A DNA stretch of 64,000 nt, from contig JASJFT010000003.1 of NCBI GenBank assembly GCA_030770425.1, forward strand, positions 657,199 to 721,198, read 5' to 3'. The translations under genes were made by a program, and so were the position numbers. Source of the DNA: Darksidea phi. Lineage: Eukaryota; Ascomycota; Dothideomycetes; Pleosporales; Lentitheciaceae. Under the pieces are notes generated by a model. The model was not told where the DNA came from. It saw only the letters and a program-made list of their open reading frames with translations, and ran no database searches. Below, in pieces: positions 33,196 to 44,690 of this stretch. Numbering within the stretch: the stretch's first letter is position 1; each line of letters opens with the position of its first letter.

Positions 33196-34994
33196 GCGAG
33201 GGGGTGGGACTGTAGGTGTAGGTGGGGTGACTGAAGGAGGAAGGTCGTCCGTGGGGCTTCTATGACTTGTAATGGGAGTATTACCCTTGCCAGCAACTAC
33301 CTCCCGCTCGCACCTCAAGACCCCAAACACTTCCTCGTCCACGATTGCTGTCAAGCAGCGGCCAGGACGACACCAAATTCTCAAGATCGGTTGGGACAAC
33401 AACAGCGGTAGCGATGAGTTAGCACACCCACACTATCGTCCACAGTATAAAAATTGCCTGCGATGATACCAGCATTCCACTCACATCCATCTCTTCTAGG
33501 GCTACGTATAAAGCGCACGATCAAGGCGAGTTGTTCATTCTTTATCCTCGAAACTCCCCTCGATCACAACATCCTGCGATCGTTCGTCGTCTTTACTGTC
33601 ACCAGTGTTGACGGCTTCCTCCAGCAGCACGGCCGTCGTTACCATTTCTGTACCAAGGCAGCTTGAATCAACTGAGCTTATACGCCGCAATAATATTAAA
33701 GTGAAAACAGGCAGCGCTTACGTCAGGACAGCACGTTCACACTTGCACAGACTGTCTTCATATCTGCTTTAAGAGTCATCCATCACCCGCCGATACATCG
33801 ACCAGCTGTGCCCCCCAAGCACTGCCCGGTCTTCAGGGCAGCAGGACGACAGTGCTCCTCAAACAGCCAATGGGGAGAACGCGTCAAGCGAGAGCTGAAG
33901 ATTAGAGACGGCTATCGATTCTTCGAATGATGAGCTCGCAGCATACATGTCCGACTTCTGGGCCTTTCCACCGAACAGCGTCGACTTCTTCCACACCAAC
34001 TCTTAGTCTCCTCTAGCCGCTGCCACGGAGAATCCGGCTCTGTTTGATTTGTCTTTATTAGTCAGGGAAAGTTTTGAAGATAAACGTAACTTACATGGGT
34101 AGAATTTACGGTGATGGCGTTATTAGTTTGGCTTGTACGTGGTGCTTGATTGTTGCTGGTTACCGCAGGTCGATAGCAGGAGCGTGATCTCGACGGCATC
34201 GCCGGTATAGGGACCGTTGACAGTTGTGGGGGCGGGTGCGGGAAGGTGCCAGCGTACGACCACATGGAAGAGGAGGTAAGCAGGGATGGTATCTTCGCGT
34301 TCATGTACGATGCTGAGATTGGTGAGAGTGCGGTAGCGGCCGGTGAAGAATAGTGGCGGGGGTGGTGCTGACATGGCGGTTATGGTTGTGGGCGGTGGGT
34401 TTCCACCCATCCCTGGGAACACCTGAACGGCTTTCCCGTCGATGTACCCATTAAGAATGGCGCGGGGACGAAGGATGTACGAGTTCTCACGTTTGTGCTG
34501 AGAAAGGTGGCGGAGCCAGAGGTGGTGAGTAAGGTGCGTGAGTTGTATGAAATGCAGCGCCAAGGAAAGGGAGACCCGGGCCCCATTGTTCTTTCCATAT
34601 CCAAGGCAAGCCTCGCTCATGAGTGCCTCCTGTTCCTCCTGTTCCTCGGAGTATCCTGCCTTCAATAACTTCCACCGCTTATTGCACCTTTGTACTCGAG
34701 GATAGGCTGACAATCACTCCCAGACAAGTTCTACTCTCGCTACAAGCACCGAAACGAAACTGCGCTGCTACGCGGAGCGAGCAGCTACACCCCACCACCC
34801 CACCACCAACTGCCAACAAGAAGCCCCTCCCCGAATTCTGTCTAGTTTTCAACATCATCTTCAGTCTGCAAACATGCGGTCATATGTGTAAGTCACTCCT
34901 TACTACTGACGAGCGAGCAGCGAGGGCCTTTACAGCCTTTGGCGTCGGCCGACAGCAATTCACCCCATCCGAGAGCGACGCTTACCGTTCCTTA
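33196..34994. other. No clearly supported gene
   Basis: A minus-strand ORF of 196 codons (34123-34713) overlaps alternative frames of similar quality and has no recognised domain. A short piece at 33388-33425 resembles the dispersed repeat at 3604-3640. Confidence 0.35.
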
Positions 34995-35445
34995 TAGGCT
35001 CAAGTCAAGATCGATCCTGACGCCCACCCAGAAAAAGAGTTGGCTACAGGTCGCGAATATCACGAGCACCACCAACGCAATGAAGGCATCTCCAGACAAT
35101 GGACCAGAGCCTAAACGAAGCGGGTGGACCCCAATGAACGCGCCTTCAGACATGAGGGCAACGGAAACCTAGCTGCCCCACAAGAGAACCTTCGCGCCCC
35201 TGAAGCCGAAGCCAGATCTAGTGGATCCAATTTCTGCACCTCCAGAGAAGCCGAAGATGCTAGCAAACCCGAAGCCTGACCCGAATGGCCCCATTCCGAC
35301 TGAGGAAGAAATCGCAAGCCTATACTCTGTACCCAAAGATAAATCCATATTCTGGTCGGGTACCGGTGATAAGGTACACATCTACAAAGAGCAGGCCGGT
35401 CTGCTATCCGACTCTCAGGCGTTCCCTGCGCCGAATGATCTGTAG
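34995..35445 (+). pseudogene. Fragment of an unrecognised gene
   Basis: Two frames look coding. The first (34998-35100) reads KIDPDAHPEKELATG and continues as far as a TAA. The second (35179-35445) reads Pro/Lys-rich sequence, then IPTEEEIASLYSVPKDKSIF and WSGTGDKVHIYKEQAG to a stop. The composition and conserved-looking spacing suggest the end of a real gene, but the frames do not join without a frameshift or unseen introns. No function can be given. Confidence 0.35.
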
Positions 35446-35606
35446 CGTTGCCGGCAGCCAGCTACCGCTGAGAAGCTGTTTACTCCCAAATCTGGCATAC
35501 CTAGGCACGCTACACCGAATGATCGTAGCGTTGCCGGCAACCGGCTACCGCTGAGACGCTATTTACTCCCGAATCTGACATGCCCCGTGCCTGGGCATGC
35601 TGCGCC
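35430..35606. repeat. About 85-bp tandem duplication
   Basis: Two imperfect units (about 35431-35513 and 35514-35600) share CCGAATGATC, GTAGCGTTGCCGGCA, GGCTACCGCTGAGA and TTTACTCCC, followed by the start of a third (GCGCCGAATGATCTG). The first unit begins in the last codons of the upstream ORF. Confidence 0.8.
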
Positions 35607-37754
35607 GAATGATCTGGTACCTCCTATACTAGCCTCGCAAGAAATGGCCGTTGGGCTTCAGTAGGTACATCTTGGGGACTGATAGAATCGATCCACATCC
35701 GAACCTTGTCTCCTTGCGGCGTCTCGCGGAACTTTATAGCCGGGTTACGCTCAAAAGATATCACTGCGCGACCACAACCCGTCGGATCCGGTATCTCGGG
35801 GACGTCGTTTGCTAGTGCTTCTGCAACCCCATCTCGGTATGCCTTTTCGGCCTACTCCACACTCTTTGCATGGCACCACCGAGCCACCACAGCTAGCTGT
35901 TGTCACGAAGTAGTTAGCGTAGCGCCCTGAAGCCGATTGGTCATAGTTACTCGAACGGCAATTCGTTGCTACGATAGCTCTGAAAAGGCTTGTGAGCTTT
36001 CTCTGTCTGTTCGTCGATCGGCGTCGCCGGCAAGTGTTAGTTGAGGAGCTGAGGTTTACAGATACCGGCTTATATCTAGACCGGTGGGACGACACAAGCA
36101 ACTCGTCCCGAATAACCTCCGACCGTCGAGCGAATATCATCTTCATTACCGTACAACGGAGAGGAGCCCCAGCGTCCTTTGAACCGACACATGTGGTCAG
36201 GCTTGGACGGCTAGGATGAAAACGGTGTTAGCTTCGGGGGAGTTGTACGATAAAAATAGCGGCTGTTTTGATGTATATAGACTTGCTACCACTACACGGC
36301 ACCCGGCTGTCGACGGTCTTGCGGCTGTAGTAGCTAATACAAGCCTGAGATATCTCCGCTTTCCAATGAGCGAGCTTTGGCTCTCCCTGCAATCCTCAAA
36401 GTTTGGTCATCCGAGCCTAGCTTTATCGACTAATTCAGCCGTCAAAACATGTCTTCAATGATAAGCTTGCGGTGAAGGCGCTAACATTCCAGCCATCTTT
36501 CCTAGCAACAAAGCTGCCGAAACGCCATCATCAACTTGATCCTCAAAGGTTACACCACCTAAAAAGCGCTGACACCCGCTCCTGAGCGGAGGAACCGGTA
36601 GCTGTACCGCATGATATTTGCATTTTCCAGGAACGCCGTAGAATGCAACCGCCAGCCGAAACCGCTATCCTGATATCATGTACATGGCCGCCCCATAGCA
36701 AAGTACCAGTCACACGTGGCCACACGCCAGATGCAAACTATCACAGCTATTCGGAAGCATGTCCGTGGTTCGCGACCCCAATTCAGCTTCTTTCTTCTCG
36801 GGTCTAGAGACGCGGATGATCCCAACGCCTTCTCCCAGTGCTTGGGAATGGCGCATCTCATAAATTAGAACTCGGATTCAGTCCAATCTTGACCCCTTTG
36901 CTATCTTTGCCGCTTTTCGTACCTTTCCCGGGATCCTGCTGTCACCATCTTGCGCAGCCCTCACAGTGTTGAAGCCGGGCATGTGGCTAGGTGACTTATA
37001 ACTATATAAGCCAGCCCGGCTCCCTAAGTCAGACCTCAATTACTTGAATGGCACTCCTCCCAAACATTCTAACCTAGAGTTCCCTCAAGAAAAGAGCGGC
37101 ACTTCATACACGGCTTAGCTTAGCAAGCTGAAGTGAATTTTCTCACCTCGAGTCAGCCTCGTTTCCAGAAACCCTACGTTTGCAGAAAGCGTATCATCAT
37201 GTAAGCTGAAACGGAATAATATTCATTACTATAATATCTGTACGAAAGCTCTCTGGAACCTCCAACAACTACCGATTCTCTTTAAATATATCACTCTCCT
37301 TTCTGAATCCTATGTGTATTCGGTGATGGTGGTCAGATCACCGCGGATCTTGCTCGTTTTCCACCCCTAACGCAGGCACTTTTGGCTCTGGCATCGAGGT
37401 GTTACCGCGATACTGTAGCCTGCAGCAAAGTCACGGTTTCCACTTGCTGCACTTCATGCGTAGTCATGTGATACTCTAGCCTCGAATGGTATCGAAGGGT
37501 AGATGGGGATTGAACAGGAATCAGCCAGGCACAAAACGGGCTCGTTTTCTATTTTTTGCTACTTCAAACACGGGACGAGACATAATTCGTTATAGCAGTG
37601 ATATCGCAGGTGCTCAAGTTGATAAAGTGCATGGTGTTACAGTAGCGTCTTGTACAAGACAATATTGGCTGCACGATTGTCGGTTTTGTATCTGGATTAT
37701 GATTCACATATAAACCAAGGATGTTTTACAATCTCCGCGGCAGGAGGACGATGG
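35607..37754. other. No supported gene
   Basis: Open frames are short and mutually overlapping, including a Cys- and Arg-rich minus-strand ORF (35751-36146). A minus-strand coding texture across 36000-36420 might be a transposon relic, but I cannot name it. Confidence 0.35.
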
Positions 37755-38885
37755 TTAGGCTCGAAAACCAGAATGCTTTTCAGGAGTTGGAGAAAGGTGA
37801 CGTGCTAATCTCTCGAGAGCCCCGGCATTTTTCAAGAATTTGAGAGTCCAAGGTACGAGCTCGCTGAATCTGGGTATCAAAAAACGGTGTTTCTCGCCTG
37901 GATTCGGTTCCAGGGGGTTGTCTTTATCGTAATAAGTATCCTGCCATTCCTCCGGTAGAGCTCCAACTGTTTCAATCGCTACCGCTAATGCCTCTATAGA
38001 AGAACCAAAGGCCGTGGGTATAAGCACTCGAAATTTATAAATCTCAAAAGTGAGACAACCGAGAGCCCAGAGATCTACAGCGTACGACGGCGGGTACCCG
38101 TAAAGCCTCTCCGGACCAGCGAAGGATACAGGGGTTCCTAGTCCTTTAGGCACGTTGTCTTTGAAGAATGCCTCGCCGAAGTCGACTATAAGAACATTGC
38201 TTGACAATTGTTCCATGTATAGGTGAGAGTAATCGAGCGCGTCAACGACATGAATCGGGGCAAATGCTGGTGCAGGCGTTCCGCCGCGGAGTAGTAGTGG
38301 AGCCGTCGTAGGTGGTCCTAAGTAACGATAAATCTCATCTTCGGTCCAGTCATGAAGACCCGTAATTTGGAAAAGCACATTGGAATGTGTGAGATCTAGA
38401 TCTTAATAAGCGGGGGGAGTCCTATAGAGCTTCGGGGAGAAGCGCGTACCACCGTGGCATACACCGGCCGAGTGAAGGGCTGCAAGGCCTTCTGCCAGCT
38501 TCCTGGCGACAGCTTTGAGAAATGGGAGTGGAGGACGTTTAAAGTACATGCTAAGATTCCTGAGGCTTGGGCCACCAAGGTCTAGCACCAAGCACTGATG
38601 GACGCCATTAGGTCCGCGAATCGTAAATGTTTCGTGGAGGTTTGGAATTCGAACGACTCTTGCAGCGCTTAGATGCTTCAGGACTTTAGTCTCACTATCC
38701 GGAGCGTCTGCTCTAAGGAGTTTGAGCGCAACGTATCCATGTTGGTTCAAATTCCGAGCCAGCCAGACGAGAGCGAATCCTCCATTCCTTAGCTTGTGTA
38801 TAATTTTGAACTTGTATCCGACTACATCACCCAGGTTAACGGGGTGATGTCCCACCAGGTCGGCACATATCCACGTCCTCGACAT
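37755..38885 (-). CDS. SRPK-like serine/threonine protein kinase
   Basis: Exons 38885-38450 and 38395-37755 (1077 nt, 358 aa). The intron (GTACGC...CTAG, 54 nt) sits exactly inside the catalytic loop, and using the TAG acceptor restores HGDLTHSN. Kinase landmarks: Gly-rich loop LRNGGFALVWLA (residues about 32-43), ATP-binding Lys in YVALK (55), catalytic HGDL (144-147; the HRD position), DFG in IVDFGEAF, GPERLYG in place of APE, and VDLWALGCLTFEIY. The split between the lobes and the GYKFKIIHKL start are typical of the many expanded SRPK-like kinases of ascomycetes. The loop is HGD rather than HRD, as in other members of this group. The substrate is unknown. Confidence 0.85.
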
Positions 38886-39479
38886 TTTCGAAAACTGGCC
38901 TCTGGAACATCGTCCGTCAGGCGCGTGATGATGGTGGCGGGGGCGGAGGCGGGGGCAGTCGGGGCGCTGTGGACCGCCCCGTTGGCGAATCTTCAGCGCT
39001 TCGAGGAGTCAATGTTCGAGCGATGACAAGGAGGCAACAAGAGTAGGTGCGTGGTCGAGCGGATCCTTGAGGCTCTGGGGGTCCGTTGGTTTATATCGAG
39101 TCCGATCAAAAAGTGGCGCACTGTGCGTGTGTATGTGAAACGAACAGTGAAAAAGATGTGAAGAAAATGCGGAATAAATTTGTGATGGATCACTATGATT
39201 GCGCGATTGCGTGCGGAAGTTTTGTAGGTTGTGTGTTCTCTAATGCTTTCAGGTACCTCTCGGTTGAGATCACGTCATATGATTGTTCCGTCACACTCTC
39301 AGGTTTGAAAAAAGGTCGGCGCTAAAATCCGAGTTCGCTAATTTCGCGAGTTTGACGACGCGATGGCTGCCACTCATTCGATAGAAGACATTATATCAAA
39401 AGCATCTCCAATCATTACTAACGAACCCCCGCGAAGAACAATACAAGACATCCGGAAAGCTAATAGAAACCCGCAGAGC
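38886..39479. other. Intergenic
   Basis: This is the presumed promoter side of the kinase gene. A short plus-strand ORF (39363-39500, begins MAATHSIEDI) opens here; its first 27 bp recur near 51449, but it has no further support. Confidence 0.35.
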
Positions 39480-40137
39480 CAAATATCGGAATCGTCCTAG
39501 TCACTATGGTCCTCAAGCGTATTAGAACATGATAAGGAATCTATCTTAAGTTCTTTCAATCGTTTGCTGTCGTCAAGCACTTTGGCAGGCACGCCCGTTA
39601 CGGCCAGCCGTAATAACAAGCCGCGCAATGACCTACCATCAGTTACTTGCTGTTGAAATCACTCCCAAACCGGCTGCAAGTCTTCAATCCACTCTTCGTA
39701 GAACTCGCCGAACCCGGACAATAGCCTTGTCCACTCGGGAGTGAGTGCACAAAGTCCAAGCTATATCCTTTTCGTCATTTTTCATCTTCACTCTAGGGTC
39801 CTGCGGGAACGTCTTAGCATTGTCCGGTGAACCTGCTAGTTTTTGAAGTAGAATCAGCGCGTCCATAGTTACGGCATATTTCTTAGGATCGTCGTACTCT
39901 TCCGCGGTCTATGTTCCCTTTTGCTTGTATTTCGGAAGCAAGGGTAGATTATACAGATGAGAGTAAGGCGACCTCGCGGCGGATTTAGAGGAGGTTCAAA
40001 CAGTTTCAACTCTTCATTCAAATATATCTCCAGATTTTGTGGGTAGCCCAAGTCTCGGAGTGCATTACGTGCAGCCAGGGGATAGTTATTCGCCGTCTTC
40101 ACAAGGAAGCTAGAAAGGATACCAATACCATTCGACA
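39480..40137 (-). pseudogene. Broken gene of unknown family
   Basis: On the minus strand a protein-like reading starts MSNGIGILSSFLVKTA at 40137. It reaches a GT...AG intron-like gap (about 39983-39914) and resumes with EEYDDPKKYAVTMDAL through FPQDPRVKMKNDEKDIAWTL. It then shifts frame to FYEEWIEDLQPVWE, followed by a stop and QQQVTDGRSLRGLLLRL. The helical, evenly composed sequence indicates a former gene. At least one frameshift and two in-frame stops break it. I do not recognise the family. Confidence 0.5.
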
Positions 40138-41240
40138 TAAAGTCGCACCGATAGCCTATGTGATTCTGCTTCCACCCTGCTCTTCTCTTCGTTCAACAAT
40201 ATCTGATTCTCAAAGGAAAATTGTGAAATGTCCCGGTGCACGTGGTGTGCTCGCTGAGGGCGGCGGAGAGGGCAGGGAGGAAGAGGGGAGAGCCCCACGA
40301 CGGGATGCCCCTCTCAGGCGGGAAGTTGCCGCCGCCGGGAAGTCGCCGTCGCCGGGAAGTAGTCGTCGCCGGGAAGCCTGTCTTGGGTAGGAAGTCGTCA
40401 TCGGCCGTCGACTGACCGCCTTGCTGCCCGCCTTGCCCGCCTTGGGTGCTCTGCCCGCCTTGACTTGACACCGCACTACCCGTGCGTACTGAGCGTGAAC
40501 TCTCCGACTTCAGCATCTGCGAGGTTGGGGTCGCTGCTGGTCTCGTAGCTAGGTTGGCCTACTGGTCGGGGGGATGGATTCTGGGGCCGTTGCTGAGATG
40601 CTGGAATTTCGGGTTGTACGACTGCTTGGGAGTCATCGTGAGCCATTCCAACCGTTTCTTTTGCCTGCTGAGCGTCCGTCGCCTCTTTCGCGCTCCGGAT
40701 ATCGTCGTCGCCGAGAGTCCGCGTCTTCCTCTTCCCGTCGCTATCGCGGTTCTTGGTCTCCTTGGCCCCGCCGTCATCGAGGCTCCTCCTCCCCTTCGTC
40801 TCGTCGCCGTCTTGGTTCTCCGTTCTCCCCGTCTCGTCACTACCCTGCCGACTACCGCCTTGATTGTATGTTCCATAAGTATCCGAGGTTCTCGATATAA
40901 TGAATGTTTGGATTCTTTCTGACGCACGACTAGTGGGACTGGTGGTAGCGCAGTTAAACGGAGGAAGACAGGAGAGCCCTAGGACGGGATGCCCGCCGGG
41001 AAGTAGTCGTCCCGGGATACCAGTCTTGGGTAGGACACCCAGCTCCGCCTACCCGGCTACGATAATTGTACCTGCACGGATGCTGAGTACGATATACCCT
41101 TCAAGGATTATTTTGGACGGATGCTTCGCGCTGACTCCGCTTCGGTTATAGAGATCGCTCTATTCGGAACGGACCTCTTCGACGGCATCGACCGGCCACT
41201 TGAGCGCTTCGTTCTTAAGCGACCGGTAGCTTCTACAACA

Positions 41241-42194
41241 TCACCTTCCGCCACTACCGGAAAGTAGTCGTCGTCGACCGCGAAGTTGAGAGGAGGAAGA
41301 GAGGAGAGCCCCGCGGCGGGATATGCCGAAGATGCGCAGGATGACGGTGAAGAGCTGCTGCTCGAACGGATTGGCGAAGAATGTCAGCGCTTTCTGGTCG
41401 CACCGGATGACCTGCTCGGCGACGGCCGTGACCATTGCTCGCAAGCGCACACCGTAGTGCAAACACCACTTCAGAATCGTGAACACATCGGTCGGGAGCG
41501 TATTGAAGCCCGGCTGGCGCCAGGCCTTGAAGGGAAAGTACTTGACGAACTCCGTCTCCTTGAGCATGTTCGCAACCATGCGATAGGAAAGGGAGAGGAC
41601 AAACGCTACGTCGTCGCGAGTGTTGGCTTCAAACAGGCCCGTCAGATAGTCGAGGTTTTTGTTGCTGATTTTCTTCGCACTGCCGGCCCCGTCCAGGATT
41701 CCCTCTTTATTCTCAACCTTGGAATTGTGGATCTCGGGGACGAAGAATAGCAGGGGTAGCGTGCTCATGAGATTGAGCATGCGGGGATTAGGCGTGATAA
41801 TCTTCTGCTTGGTCTCGTCGCTGGGATCCGGCACCACCTTCGCCGTGTAGCCCTCCGTCACGAGCTCGTATAACTCGCGTACCTTCTTTGTCTGCTCCAG
41901 CACGACCTGGAAGTGTTGGGCCTTGGGCATAGCATCACCGATGCGATGCGGAGGTACGGCGGGGTCGGGATGCACCTGTGTTTTCGAATTGTACGTCCGA
42001 CGAGTGAACAGGGGGACTAACCGGAGACCGTTCATCTTAGGCGGGAAGTCGCTGTCGCCGAGAAGTAGTCGTCGCTGGGATACCCGTCTCGGGTCGGAAG
42101 TCGTCGTCGACGGGAAGTTGTCATCGACCGTCGACTGACCGCCTTGCTGCTCGCCTTGCCCACTTTGGGTACTCTGCCCGCCTTGACTTGGCAC
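41241..42194 (-). pseudogene. SNF2-like helicase fragment inside the mosaic
   Basis: A 317-codon open frame. The first about 75 residues and last about 25 are repeat-derived (GGQSTQSGQGEQQGGQST and Arg/Ser-rich). The middle (about 80-290) looks like a conserved linker between the two ATPase lobes of a SNF2-family protein: PRMLNLMSTLPLLFFVPE, TILKWCLHYGVRLRAMV, AEQVIRCDQKALTFF, then NPFEQQLFTVILRIFGI. It stops where helicase motifs IV-VI should begin, and no Walker A is present, so it cannot act as an ATPase. The SNF2 assignment is by recalled pattern. Confidence 0.5.
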
Positions 42195-42344
42195 CGCACT
42201 ACGCCGACCACCGCCTTGATCGTATGTTCCACAAGTATCCGAGTTTCCCGATATAATGAATGTTTAGATTCTTTCAGACGCACGACTAGTGGGACTGGTG
42301 GTAGCGAAGTTAAACGCACGAAGAGAGGAGAGCCCCACCGCCAT

Positions 42345-42602
42345 CCTTCCTCGGCGCAAGTCCCCTAGGAGTGACGAGGTAAACCGTGCCGGAAGACACC
42401 TCTGCGAAAACTTCTGACACCCAGATGATGAACTGTTTCCAGTCCTTTTTGCCACACGGAGCCTATTCGCGGCGGTTGACAATATCGGGCTTGGAAAAGA
42501 CCATCTCTAGGTGTACGAGCTTGGCTGCTCGGATTTGTCGTCTCGCTTCGAGGACGTTCTGCTTGTCTGTTCTTCCGTTGGCGCCGGCTACCGATGTGAA
42601 GA
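42345..42602 (-). pseudogene. Captured fragment of an unrecognised gene
   Basis: Minus-strand reading GRTDKQNVLEARRQIRAAKL, then VHLEMVFSKPDIVNRRE, a TAG (42463-42465), and KKDWKQFIIWVSEVFAEVSS to VYLVTP. Amino-acid composition and amphipathic spacing look like real coding sequence. It is flanked on both sides by mosaic repeats. The family is unknown. Confidence 0.4.
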
Positions 42603-43430
42603 AGGCGGGATACCCGTCTCAGGCGGAAAGTCGTCATCGCCGGGAAGTAGTCATCGCCGGGAAGCCTGTCTTGGGTAGGAAGTCGTCATCGACCGTCGAC
42701 TGACCGCCCTGCTGCCCGCCTTGACTTGACACCGTACTACGCCGACCACCGCCTTGATCGTATGTTCCACAAGTATCCGAGTTTCCCGATATAATGAATG
42801 TTTAGATTCTTTCTGACGCACAACTAGTGGGACTGGTGGTAGCGCCGTTAAACGCACGAAGAGAGGAGAGCCCCACCGCGGGATACCCTTCTCAGGCGGA
42901 GAGTCGTCATCGCCGGGAAGTAGTCGTCCCGGGACACCCGTCTTAGGCAGCAAGTCGTCATCGGAAAGTAGTTGTCCACGGCAGGATGCCCGGGAAGTCG
43001 TCATCGACGGCGCAGTTGAGAGGACGAGAGGAGAGCCCTAGGGCGGGATGCCCGTCTCGGTCGGGAATTCGTCATCCACGACTAAGCTGGAAGGCGTGCT
43101 GAAGTGAGACTCTTTGTTTTTACGAAGAGAGTGGTGGTTAAGATCCTTCGGCGTGTGGCGTTCGACTATAGAGAGAAGTCTCTTGAGGTTCAAGCACTCG
43201 ACACTGGTCGGCATGTGGCAGCGGGCGACTGGCCAAAGATGGTAGTAAACTCTCGATTCTTTGACAAGCTAGTGACCATCCTAGTACCGACCAGGAGTTG
43301 ATACGTAGTCGTAGGGTGGGGAAGAAGAGGAGTAAGTCCTACGACGGGATGCCCATCGACGGCGAAGTTAAGAGGACGAAATCGAGTTGATAGGTAATCC
43401 ACGAAAGATCGCATCGGAAACCAAGACACG

Positions 43431-43595
43431 AAGTTGAAGGAGAGTGATGCGAAGGAAAGCAATCTACTTGCGTCGGCAGATGCCCGCCGCAAGGTTGTGG
43501 CGCTGTTACAGGTGTTAATGAAAGAACAACCCAATGGCTTTGATAAGGGTGAAATGAAGAATGAGATCCAAAGGCTTTATGTAGAATTTGGTTAG
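43431..43595 (+). pseudogene. Captured C-terminal gene fragment
   Basis: A 54-codon open frame ending in TAG reads KLKESDAKESNLLASADARR, then KVVALLQVLMKEQPNGFDKG and a short tail. It is coherent helical coding sequence with no start codon. An upstream open stretch at 43104-43301 may belong to the same former gene. The function is unknown. Confidence 0.35.
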
Positions 43596-43744
43596 CATGG
43601 AATAATACATACCTGGCTTGCGCCCAACGCCTGCATCCCGCGCTGGAGATCGGTGACCTCCCGGTTAAAGGGGCAGTGGCTGGAGTAATGGCCGTATGCG
43701 CGGCAAAGGATGCCCGTCTCGGTGGAAAGTCTTCATCAACGGCT

Positions 43745-43990
43745 GAGTTGAAAGAAGTGGAGGTACTTTGAACAGCGAAGACTGACCACTGATTCGATTC
43801 GATTGATGAGTAGAGATGAACGAACTATTCGAGAGAGAGGCCCCTTTTATACCTATACTCGAAGTATGGTTGTTGAGAAGAGTCATTTTCAAGCTTGGTA
43901 GCCGCTAAAGTCAACCACGGTTCACGAGCAGGCTATTGAGCCGCACCCACCAAAAAAAAATTCTCTCAGCAGAAGCAGTTGACACAATCG
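43745..43990. repeat. Helicase upstream region, copy 2
   Basis: Direct copy of 32945-33195 with small indels (shorter GATTC microsatellite, different bases after CTATTCG). Nothing resembling the helicase coding region lies on its left, so this is a promoter-region copy without its gene; mosaic repeats adjoin it instead. Confidence 0.88.
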
Positions 43991-44299
43991 CCGTGGTGGT
44001 TGCCCCGTAGGGTGGGGAGGAAGGGGGAGCCCTACGGCGGGATGCCCGGCTCCAGCGGGAAGTCGTTATTGGTTGTGCGCCTTGCTTAGCTAGCGTCTCA
44101 CTTAGCTACCCCCTTCGTATTATACTGTATATATTATTCAATGCTACCCCTTAGTATTGAAACCGATACTAAGTGCTATATGTTTTGCTATGCGGCCTGG
44201 TAGTATAGAACTAGTCCGTCACAATAACCCTTATTCTAATTTATGAAGTATTTAATCAATAGGTAATTACTGCTACTTCGCGTAAGTCTGCTTGGTAAC

Positions 44300-44690
44300 T
44301 AACTTACGAAACTACTCGAGAAATAGATCTCCTAACGAGATAAGACCGCTTAGAGTATCTCGAATGCGTTATATGGGTTTTGTATAGCACATCGTAGCCG
44401 GCTTCTACCTATGCGTGGCCAGGTACTAAAGCTACTTGAATTTCAGCCTTGACATATTTCTTCTAGCTATAGATGTCGATACCTTACTCTTTCTTTATAG
44501 GAGTGCGATAGATAACTCTAACGCTAGGAAGATCTTTCACATCTTCCAAATTATCTTCAGGGGCCTCCTCGTACCCTTTTGCCTTTTAATTTTCGTTTCT
44601 GGTTTCTCGATTTAAGCTGTTCTTCCAAGTTCTTCTTAGTTTTGGCTCGACCCGTTGCCTTTGCTAGGATAAAGCCATGCACGATTTCAC
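44300..44690 (-). pseudogene. Possible transposase tail relic
   Basis: The minus strand reads RARTKKNLEEQ-like sequence (here ARAKTKKNLEEQLKSRNQKR) followed by acidic and PSVRVIYRTPIKKE segments with several stops. Basic tails of this kind occur at the C-terminus of fungal pogo/Fot-type transposases. The surrounding 44.0-46.8 kb is AT-rich. Weak assignment. Confidence 0.3.

Larger units (their letters stand above)
40220..43730. repeat. GC-rich repeat mosaic with captured gene fragments
   Basis: Three to four copies of an approximately 150-300-bp block are interspersed. Each contains GATCGTATGTTCCACAAGT, CCCGATATAATGAATGTT, GACTAGTGGGACTGGTGG and GAGAGGAGAGCCC. Copies are at about 40845-41035, 42195-42345 and 42740-42890. 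They are bordered by degenerate arrays of GGGAAGTCGTCATCGCC-type units (40300-40400, 42040-42130, 42600-42690, 42890-43080). Between the blocks lie pieces of unrelated coding sequence on both strands. Composition is far more GC-rich than the flanks. Confidence 0.8.

Noticed and set aside
34123..34713. Minus-strand 196-codon ORF as a gene
   Set aside because: Two other frames over the same bases look equally coding, there is no motif and no clear promoter or splice pattern.
39363..39500. Plus-strand ORF MAATHSIEDI... as a retrotransposon gag start
   Set aside because: Only its first 27 bp recur elsewhere (51449) and the adjacent minus-strand reading is more gene-like; not enough to call an element.
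40559..40927. Arg/Ser-rich ORFs on both strands as an SR-type splicing factor
   Set aside because: The Arg/Ser content comes from GC-rich low-complexity repeats and appears on both strands, so it is not evidence of a gene.
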